From Rhizoctonia solani (Eukaryota; Basidiomycota; Agaricomycetes; Cantharellales; Ceratobasidiaceae): a DNA stretch of 64,000 bases. A program made the translations under genes and the position numbers. The notes below the pieces were generated by a model, which was given only the letters and a program-made list of their open reading frames with translations, had not been told where the DNA came from and made no database searches. The stretch is taken from the NCBI RefSeq assembly GCF_016906535.1, contig NC_057381.1:868001-932000 (forward strand), read 5' to 3'. This document shows positions 56,365 to 64,000 of this stretch, in pieces (position 1 is the first letter of the stretch; each line of letters opens with the position of its first letter).

Positions 56365-58652
56365 TCATCGCAGATATGTCTTCCAGAACCAAACGAGAAA
56401 CATTAATAACTCTGTAGCCTCTATCTCTTTAATCCTCGATCGTCCTTCCTCGGCTATCAACACTGACGTTTTCTTGGGAGGACGAAAGCTCGCGCTCTGT
56501 TTCTTTGGTAAGCTCTTCTCGGGTGCCATACCCTGTATGCTCTCAGGTTCCTTGACCAGCTGCGCGCCGGGGTCAAGTATGTCTTTGTCCTTCGTTCTTG
56601 TCCTTCAATCGTCTCAGCCAGATGGTTTGCTACTCCCAGATAAAATGTTGCTGGGCGGAAGTTGGCTTCTCCACCCATCCATTCTGTAATGGTGTTTCGG
56701 GCCTCATTTACCCACCCCACCAGTTCGAGATGGTTGACTCCATCCAAAGTTCCAAGGTATGTACCCCCTAATCGTACGCTTAGCAATTCCTCGATTTCGC
56801 GCATAAATGCGCCACTCACATCGTGCGGATTTAACCGACACCAGTCCGTCATTGGGGCCCTCTTTTTGCATGATAATCTTGTGTGAAAACCTTTGGGCAA
56901 TTATTCTTTCAAGAAAATCATTGGTAGCGTTTAGACTCACCCGAAGCCTAAGCATCAAATACTCCAGGTTCAAATTTGGAACCCCAGCTAAAGTAATGTA
57001 CGTTCGGATCATCAGGTGTCTCTTCGTTGAACTTGCGCATACTGTCAAGCGTTAACGATTCAAATGCCTTGCCATCTCCACCGCCAATTGGAAGTTTCTC
57101 CATCAAAGAGACAAACCCAGGGATGTTTTGACCTAAAGTGTATAACATCATAAGATACTAAAATTATCTTACTGAATATAGAACACTTACGACCCAATGT
57201 CGATAAGAAGTAATCGGCAAAGGCAGAGCCACGGTGAGGGGTCGCGATCGTTGTGACACTTAGTACTCGGAAGGGAGGCAAACCTTTGCGTTTCAGCTCG
57301 GCGGCCAGCGCGGCTTTATCTGCCTCGTCGGCCATTCGTTCAGGACCTCCCTCGCGCCGGTATTCTCCGCCTCGTTGAATTACCGAGCTGCTCCCCTCCT
57401 CTCAACATCTCCACCCTCGGTCCTGTTTTCTGCTTCCTTCATAAGCTGGTTGACGAGATACCGGCAGTCAAGCCCGCCCATACTATGTCCAATGAGGTGG
57501 ATGTCTCGACCGGGATAGACTTCGGATATCTTCTTACGAAGAACAGCTGCGCGTTCGGAACCGCTGAAGTAGCCGGCACACGAGTGACGAGAACGTCAGC
57601 CCCAGCAGCAGCAAGGACCTCAGATATTCCGCGCCAATGAGGTATGGAGAGAGGAGCGAAGGACGGGCCCAGAGTAATCGTGTCAAATCCAAAAAGGCCG
57701 TGGCAAAAAACGATTGGATTGTGTGGGGTAAGGTCTGTGCGGGCTGTAAGTTAAGGACAGAGTGATAATAGGAATGCTCACATTTACTACGGAACCCATC
57801 TCGTTCTTGTTCAGCTGTTTCGGCACGATCGGACTCATCTAGCAGCTTATCGACATCCTTCTTGTTGTCTCCGAACCACCAACTAGCAAACCCCTTATTT
57901 TGAGACGCACTAGTATGCATAGAGTCTGATCGCTGTAAGGTACCTCGAAGAGAATCAATTGATGACCTGGTAGGCCCTAAAAACGTCGGTGCCTTCAGAG
58001 GGCTCTCAGAGCGTTTTGATGCAAGATTGCTTTGTGAAGCTGCAACAGGCGGGTTTAGTAGCGCCTCGGTTTGTGCAGTGGCTCGTGCTGTATCGCGGAA
58101 GGGAGATGGAATTGGAGTGTGCAAATACGCTTTTGGTGGTACTGACAAAGAGGCAGTTGGCATAGTATTTCGTGCGAGGCTATCAAGAAACCGAGGTGTT
58201 CTTGATGATAAAAACGTGGGTGGCATGGCAGATGAAGTCGGTGAAGCTGAAGATGATTTATGGTGTACTGAAGAGGTAAGGTCGTCGGAAAGCGCGTCCT
58301 GGAGAGATTCGATGGATGGTGCGTAGGTGATTTGTACTCGGCCCGTTTGATTGGCTGCTTCGTTGGGCGATAGTCTGCTCTTGGTCGTTGTAGTGGTTGC
58401 TGGAGTGTGATTGGGTGAACCTGTAGCAGGTGTGGTCACATGAGCGGGAAGTGTCCTTTCAAGCCTAGTAGTGTCGATTGCTAGTTTGGCATCATGAGAG
58501 TTCTGCTTAGCACTATTCTCTCGTGGCTGGTCTGAGTTATTAGGGAGGCCGTCAATACGTGAGTCTGGGATAAGGCTTCCAAGTCTCTCAGAAAGCGAAA
58601 TTCGGGGCTTCGGATCGTTCGATTTGGGTGGAGTTGGAGTGGTATTATCCAT
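56365..58652 (-). CDS. Tgl2/lipase-2-like triacylglycerol lipase, frame disrupted
   Basis: Predicted alpha/beta-hydrolase lipase. Start is at 58652. The first ~280 residues are Ser/Thr/Pro-rich and disordered, ending in KGFASWWFGDNKKDVDKLL. The lipase core has PIVFCHGLFGFD (oxyanion loop), HWRGISEVLAAAGADVLVTRVPAT, IHLIGHSMGGLDCRYLV (nucleophile Ser), VTTIATPHRGSAFADYFL, HYFSWGS, and DGLVSVKSARWGTYLGTLDG with H in NHLELVGW (catalytic His). This set matches the fungal Tgl2 group. The frame breaks at about 57561-57570, 57391-57402, 56945-56955 and 56565-56600, each needing one extra base. With those allowed, the protein ends at 56365; otherwise an in-frame stop lies at 56457. The long N-terminal extension is unusual for Tgl2. 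Confidence 0.75.
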
Positions 58653-59429
58653 TAATATGAGTTTTGATTAATTATTAGTACGATTCTTCGAGTTACTAAT
58701 TCATCTATCTACAGAAGTTGGTGAGTTAGGCAGCACGCCTTATATGTGTGGCTGGGCAGACGCGTACCCAAGTCGTGAGAAGACGTGTTGTTGATCACGG
58801 GTAACTAGAGGTGGTACCAGATTTATATAGAATTAGAGCCAAAGCAGAATGTTGTGGTTGTTATATGGCAACTAAGCAAATAGACTTTCCTGCAATTCGA
58901 TTGAGGATGGTGACGTCAAATTGTATTTTGAAATCATGTTACCTGTGACAATCAGGTCCATGTATTTATTATAAATGGACTGGACGATCATAACGCATGT
59001 ATCAGCATATTTGAGCACTCGATCAACTGAAGTCAGCTCCCTTGTATTTATCATTCGTTCCATGGGGTTAATCATTCAAGGTCTAAGAAAAACCTTGAGC
59101 GTATTACGAAGCCAATCAGATCTCTCAAACGGCGAACGTTCAAACTGCATTTACCGCTCCGGCTCAAAGACCGGCAGGCTACGTGTATCTTCCTAAGGTT
59201 CCTGGATCGAGGCTCTGGACGCTGCGGTCGGCCGGCGCTTTCCCCCAGGGCAGCATGCCGAGATGAAGACTTGTCACATACTATAGAGCTGGGTCGGGGA
59301 ATCCCCCCCTTTTATCTCTGAGACTTAATCTTACTTTCAACCTTGGACAATCTGTTCAGCAGCGCATAAGCTGTGTATACAATCACAGGGCTTCCTATTC
59401 TGTGGAAAATCTATATCTTCATTCAATCC
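58653..59429. promoter_or_regulatory. Divergent intergenic region, lipase / TPR gene 1
   Basis: 777 bp upstream of both genes. A minus-strand frame at 58872-59075 has no recognised domain. No specific site is claimed. Confidence 0.4.
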
Positions 59430-60972
59430 ATGACTCTCACGATATCATACGAGCCACCGGAAGGGGGGAGGCCTTGGTACGCTGACGTGGAACCCTCTGA
59501 ATCATACGAGGTATATTTTCGTATTGTTAACTTCAGATCCTTAACTGATCGGGTGGCTGCCTAGGGTGTTATTAATGCAGCCTGTGCCCTATGGAAGAAC
59601 CGCCTACCGTCTGATGAATGTATCATTGGGCGGTATCTGGCTCGTCAAATAAAACGTCATGGCGAAATTGAATGGGCACGCATATCAGAGGCTCGCTTTA
59701 TCCAGCTCGTGCGAGACAGTCCAGAGGAGTTAGAACTCCGATTGGAATTGGACACTCAGATTGGCCGTCGCCACTATCGTGAGACCAGTACGCCATCATC
59801 CCTGGGTAATCTCAACCCTCGAATAGATTACTACTGGTAGCTAACGTTGCTCTAGAAATGCCTCCCCCAATACTCAACGTTGACAGCAATAACCCCTCCC
59901 ATACATGGCCAGGTAAGGGGCGCAAACTCTTGTTTCAAAGTCATACAGCACTGACTTATTACTTAGATGGACCCACCAGTGCTATGGAAGTCGATACAAA
60001 CAACAAATCTTCAGCACCAATGCCTTTGACCCCAATGTCGCTGATCGATACGCAAAACCAACGCGAGCAAACTGATACACGAATGAATCGAGCCAGTATA
60101 GATCACACCTCAACTATAAGCAATAATTCAATCGGGTACCAAGTACCGCCATCTGTCGAGTCACCCACGTATCCGACTCATCCCCCAATCCTGATCCCAA
60201 CCCCGGCCCAACCCCGGCGCCAAGTCCTACCGCCAGGAATCCAACGTACGAGGCTGGGTTGACTGCGTTCTTTGCTGGCCGATTCGATGAGGCTCGCATC
60301 CGATTTCAACTTGCGGCAGATGAATGCCGCGACACTGGCGATGCTTATCAAGAGGCTGAATGCCTTCTTCGTCTCGGAATGACTTGTCGACATCTTAAGG
60401 ACTATCCCAACGCTGTGTCCCATCTATCTAGCGCCCGCAGGATATACGACTCGCTCCGCAATTGCCAGCGGGAGCTATTGTCATGTGAACGGAGCCTTGC
60501 TCGGGTCAGTGAAGATCAGGGCAAATATGAAGAAGCGCTTCTCGCCTACCAGGAAATCCGATCCAACGCTCGCGCCATAGCCTCTCAAACTGAAGAAGCG
60601 TGGTGTGATTACTTCATAGGTCGCCTGCACAATCGCAGACGCGAATACGAAGATGCTCGCAGGCACCTCAGCAGTGCAATCACGACTTCCAAAGCACTTA
60701 ATAATCAAGAAATAGAAGCATATGCAACTGAAGAATCCGGTCATTCTGCAGAGCGCCAGCAGCATCGGGATAGGCTATAGACTGTTACAAGAGGGCCCTG
60801 ACGAATTCAAGACCGGGGTCGCGGGCAGTGGACAGATAACGAGAACCGAGTAAAGAAGAGGCTAGAGCATCTAGGAGTGAGGCAGAGCCGGGTAGGCTCA
60901 GTATACTTAGGAGGCAGTCAACCTCAGCTCGGTGATTGGGATAGAGCGAATACTCGGGCCATTCGTCGGTGA
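59430..60972 (+). CDS. TPR-repeat protein, tandem copy 1, with conserved unknown N-terminal domain
   Basis: Function unknown. Start is at 59430 (MTLTISYEPPEGG). The N-terminal domain runs through SESYEGVINAACALWKNRLP and SEARFIQLVRDSPEELELRLE. Its pattern of two short strands, a helix and further strands suggests a ubiquitin-like or PB1-like fold, but this is only inference. A Pro/Ser/Thr linker follows, then TPR units: YEAGLTAFFAGRFDEARIRFQLAADEC, YQEAECLLRLGMTCRHLKDYPNAVSHLSSARRIY, YEEALLAYQEI and YEDARRHLSSAI. In the linker (60136-60224) the frame changes, either by an unusual intron or by a lost base. After AEESGHS the raw frame stops at 60780. With two lost bases near 60800-60818 it would continue to QWTDNENRVKKRLEHLG and stop at 60972, as in copy 2. 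Confidence 0.65.
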
Positions 60973-61633
60973 CATTCGAAGTATAGTTTTGTTGTACTCT
61001 AATTTTGTATAGTGTGCTGCAAATCGCTTGTGCTCGCTATTGGGTGCTGAACTGGGTTTAATAATTAACAATGTGTTTCACGGTTTTAAGGTGCATACCC
61101 GATTCGATTTAAATATTCCAATTAACGCATTTAATCATTGGACTAAAATCGGGTAGAGGTTCATGACTACGATGCATATATTCTACCAAAATTCCATTGA
61201 TTTTAAACCTATTCATCACCAACAAGTCACCTTATTGACTCAATCTTGTCGTTACTAAAAACGAGGTATAGCCCTGGTACATTATAGGACCAATCGGGTC
61301 TGTTCAGCGACGAACGTTATAAATTATTGGTTGCTGGCCATCTCTAGGAAATCGTGCACGTACCACCAGACTCCTACTTTAACCAAATCCGGGATATAGA
61401 TGCACGTTCTTTTGTCAACAAGGTGGCAGTATAGAAGGGTGTTTAGTCAACACCGGCCATATGTAAATATATGTCTGAGTTCCTGTACAGCCAACTAGGG
61501 GAATCATGCTACTGCGGAACCTCAGACCAGACTCTCATAAGAATGGATATGGGCTCAGTATTCGAAATTGGGACTCTCGTCTCGTGGCAGGCACTTACTA
61601 GGCCTTTATCCCCAGCTCTCCAAGACACTGATC
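60973..61633. other. Intergenic between the two TPR genes
   Basis: About 660 bp, AT-rich, presumably the copy 2 promoter. No gene recognised. Confidence 0.4.
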
Positions 61634-62733
61634 ATGAGTATCTTCTTATCCTATCGAATGGATGATGGGGAGATCAAATATTGCGACATGGCGCTCTCCG
61701 AATCATACGAGGTATGCCAAAACAACACTTTTTCCATCTGTGGCGTAACACCCCCTTCTCAGGAGGTCCTCGGCGCTGCTTGTACCATGTGGGAGGGTTA
61801 CTTGCCACATGGTATTCAGACCGCTGAATGCTACCTGGTTCGAGACGAAACTCTCAGCAACGATCCTATAGTAGTAAGGCTATCACCATCCCGCTTTGCT
61901 GAAATTGTTCGCGAAGCATCCCCTGGACGTTTGGAGTTGCGACTGGAGACTCGCCGACGTGAATCTATCTCAACAGATTTGAATAATCACGGACCTGCTG
62001 GCTTAATACCAAGAAACGTAACCTACGAAACGGGTCTAAATGCTTACTATGCTGGCCGTTATGACGAAGCACGCATATACTTCCGGGCGGCCATCGATAT
62101 TACCGGGAGAAGAGTAACTTACTTCAGGAAGCGGAATGCTTCAACCACCTCGGGTCATATCTCGCCATAAGGGATTATCGCGAGGCACGCTCGCATTTTT
62201 CCAGCGCTCAGCAAATTTATACAGGCCTGGGTGACCACTATCAGGAGCAAGGGCTTCAATGTGACCGCCAGCTCGCACAGGTAGATGAATACGCTGAGGA
62301 TTATCGGAAGGCGTTTCGTGCCTACATAAGTATCCTGGCCATCACCCAAGAGAAGGGGTTTCGAAAGCAGGAGGCGTGGTGCGCTTATTCCCTGGGCCAC
62401 CTCCTCAATCGGATAGGCCTTTATGGCGGAGCCCTTGAATATCTGAAGCAAGCTACTGGGATCGCTCAGAGCCTGCAAAGCGTGGACTGCGGCCTACAGA
62501 TAGAGGCTTTCGTAGCTGAGGAGTCCGGCTATTCTGAACAGTCTAGGAAGAAATACTCAAAAGCCAAAGAGCACTACGAGAAGGCGCTAAGGCTCTTTAC
62601 GCTTGTAGGTGGGGGCAAGTGGACGGCCAATGAGAACCAAGTAAAGGATAGGTTGAAGAAGCTTCCGCGTAGATTTAGTTTGGAAGATCTCGTCATTCGG
62701 ATTTCTACGAGGCGGTCGAGCACATCTACGTAA
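61634..62733 (+). CDS. TPR-repeat protein, tandem copy 2
   Basis: Paralogue of copy 1, complete. Start 61634 (MSIFLSYRMDDGEIKYCDM) was chosen by alignment to copy 1; 61568 is an in-frame alternative. One intron at about 61711-61761 has the same place and phase as in copy 1, after SESYE. The N-terminal domain includes VLGAACTMWEGYLPHG and RLSPSRFAEIVREASPGRLELRLE. The TPR units are YETGLNAYYAGRYDEARIYFRAA, LLQEAECFNHLGSYLAIRDYREARSHFSSA, YRKAFRAYISILAI, YGGALEYLKQA and YSKAKEHYEKALRLF. At 62105-62107 (GGG) one G seems to be missing, because the TPR frame resumes one base out. It ends WTANENQVKDRLKKLPRRF..STST, stop at 62733. TPRs normally mediate protein-protein contacts; partner unknown. Confidence 0.7.
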
Positions 62734-62977
62734 TCTGATGCTTGTTCGTTTTACTCTAGATGTGTTTTTGTGATATAAAGCTTCTTGAGCCTAATTCAAA
62801 TAAAATTCGTGCAGATTGAAATGAATAGTCGGTTGGAAGTGGCCCAACCCCGGGCTAGGCGCCTAGATCCTAGCCACTATTTCCCTCTCGGCGCTCGGTA
62901 TGTTTGTCCCAAGCGGTCATCCTTCTCATCACATCGAATAACTTTTGGGACACGCGCCTTGGATATCTTTGGACTTC

Positions 62978-64000
62978 ATGACGGCAGAACTGCGTGATCT
63001 GACCTCAAATAATCTCCGACATTTATTTATCCACCACTCTCCCGAACTCGTCCTACCGTTGAGTTCTGGTGCACTACTGCAAGCACTGATAGCATATTCA
63101 CCTATACTAGCCGGCCGGCCTCACTTGAAACTTACGGATGTCAAGCTTCTCGAATCGTTCCTAGTCGAATTCGCTTCTGTTTGGGAACATGGCACCGTTA
63201 TTCTTGACAACAAGGCAGGGACGACGCTAATTACGAATGTGGTTGTCGACGATGCGGCGCGAAAGAGGAAGAGGCCTAATAGAGACGACGATATTTACCA
63301 GGGTGCGTACTTAGCCACTGTTCTTGACCTGCATAAGCATGACTGAACATGTGTTACTTTAGACGAGCAGAGCGACGAGGATACGATCAGTAGTCAAGAA
63401 ACCGTAAAAACTCCCACGTCTCCGATGGATACCTTATACAACATGCTGCAGAGTGGCACTGCCAAAGGAAAGCTACTCGCAGAGCAATATCGTTCCGACG
63501 GGCAGTTCAACCCCATCTGCGAACACGTAACCAAGCTGGACTGTGTCAAAGCTCAAACAAATGATGGGATAAAAGATCCACAGCATTGTGATAGGGTAAG
63601 TTGGAGCTTTAAAAGGGTAAAGGGCACCACTGATCTAAGAGAAAAGGTCCACTTCCGACCACTCATTCGACCACATACTGATCCATCTCTCGGACACTGT
63701 TCCTATTTAAACACTTGCTACTCCGAACCAACCTACGCACTCTCCCCAGCGCTAACTTCCTCCACGTCAAAATCCCGCCCAGCACAGGGCGTACAACTTC
63801 CTTCTGGACTCGGCGCAGGCGGTCGTGGGAAGGAAAAGGCTCCTTGCCGATACTTGCACTTTGAAGTCGACTATGACCCCCACCAGGCTACTCGACTGCA
63901 CCAGGACGAGCGATTTTCCATGCCCCTACACCTCCCAGACCGAACCTTGATTTGAAGCTGGGATTGGGACCCGGTGGGGGCGCGGCTCTCCTCCCACCTC
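62978..64000 (+). CDS. METTL3/IME4-like mRNA m6A methyltransferase, N-terminal part (runs off window)
   Basis: Predicted catalytic-type subunit of the N6-adenosine mRNA methyltransferase (MT-A70). Start is at 62978 (MTAELRDLTSNNLRHLF). Introns are at 63302-63362 and, by the chosen acceptor, about 63597-63648, which joins HCDR to VHFRPLI. Recognition rests on VHFRPLIRPHTDPSLGHCSYLNTC followed by CRYLHFEVDYD, which match the zinc-finger-to-methyltransferase linker of METTL3/IME4, and on a later KLGLGPGGGAALLPP just before the window ends. To connect these, one C must be missing in the CCCCC run at 63877-63881. The catalytic DPPW motif would lie beyond 64000 and is not seen, so activity cannot be judged. 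Confidence 0.75.

Noticed and set aside
58872..59075. 67-codon minus-strand frame
   Set aside because: In the divergent promoter region, no domain, chance length.
59858..60262. Separate short gene with Met start in the TPR1 linker
   Set aside because: It joins upstream through two normal introns to the conserved N-terminal domain, so it is an internal exon and not its own gene.
1..64000. CRISPR arrays, operons, ribosome-binding sites, phage genes
   Set aside because: The window is eukaryotic with spliced genes; no direct-repeat/spacer pattern was seen.

Overview
The window looks like nuclear DNA of a filamentous basidiomycete (class Agaricomycetes). Nearly every gene is cut by introns of about 45-85 nt with GT..AG ends. 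The families present (Gal4-type regulator with a fungal middle-homology region, DUF6533-type membrane protein, GMC oxidoreductase, CE4 chitin deacetylases, GH88, exocyst Sec3, ORC5, METTL3/IME4-like protein) and the chromodomain Ty3 elements fit this group. Family resemblance makes me think of Rhizoctonia or a relative, but that is recall and is not shown by the sequence. Exon models were built by hand from splice consensus and protein-family logic.

Layout. 1-1.5 kb: no gene seen. 1.5-5.9 kb (+): SNF2/RING helicase of the Rad5/Rad16/HLTF type. 6.1-10.0 kb (-): Zn2Cys6 transcription factor whose zinc cluster is completed by an 8-nt microexon. 10-15.2 kb: gene-poor. 15.2-16.6 kb (-): DUF6533-type multi-pass membrane protein hidden in small exons. 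17.2-19.9 kb (-): GMC oxidoreductase. 20.2-21.5 kb (+): lipid-droplet-associated hydrolase. 22.6-24.2, 41.5-43.2 and 43.9-45.4 kb (all -): three chitin deacetylase paralogues. 46.4-50.7 kb (-): exocyst Sec3, divergent from ORC5 at 50.9-52.9 kb (+). 54.2-55.9 kb (+): GH88 glycosidase. 56.4-58.7 kb (-): Tgl2-like lipase. 59.4-61.0 and 61.6-62.7 kb (+): two tandem TPR proteins with a shared, unrecognised N-terminal domain. 63.0 kb to the window end (+): N-terminal part of a METTL3/IME4-like m6A methyltransferase.

The most striking object is a nested transposon of about 16.1 kb (24,697-40,844) lying between chitin deacetylase 1 and 2. The outer element is a hAT transposon with an 8-bp target duplication (ATCGGGAG). 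Two full-length chromodomain Ty3 retrotransposons, in opposite orientations, sit inside its transposase gene, with 5-bp duplications TCGAG and CCGAT. Both Ty3 elements show a Tf1-like arrangement in which the primer-binding site is complementary to the predicted start of the element's own RNA. Both also have a conserved GGGAAAA slippery heptamer at the gag/pol junction. All eight LTR-LTR substitutions are CpG transitions, and the pol genes carry in-frame TGA codons where the sister copy has CGN.

A second signal is that between about 51 and 64 kb five of the six genes, and possibly all of them, lose frame at single positions, several in short homopolymers. Genes before 51 kb do not. This may be local consensus error rather than true decay.
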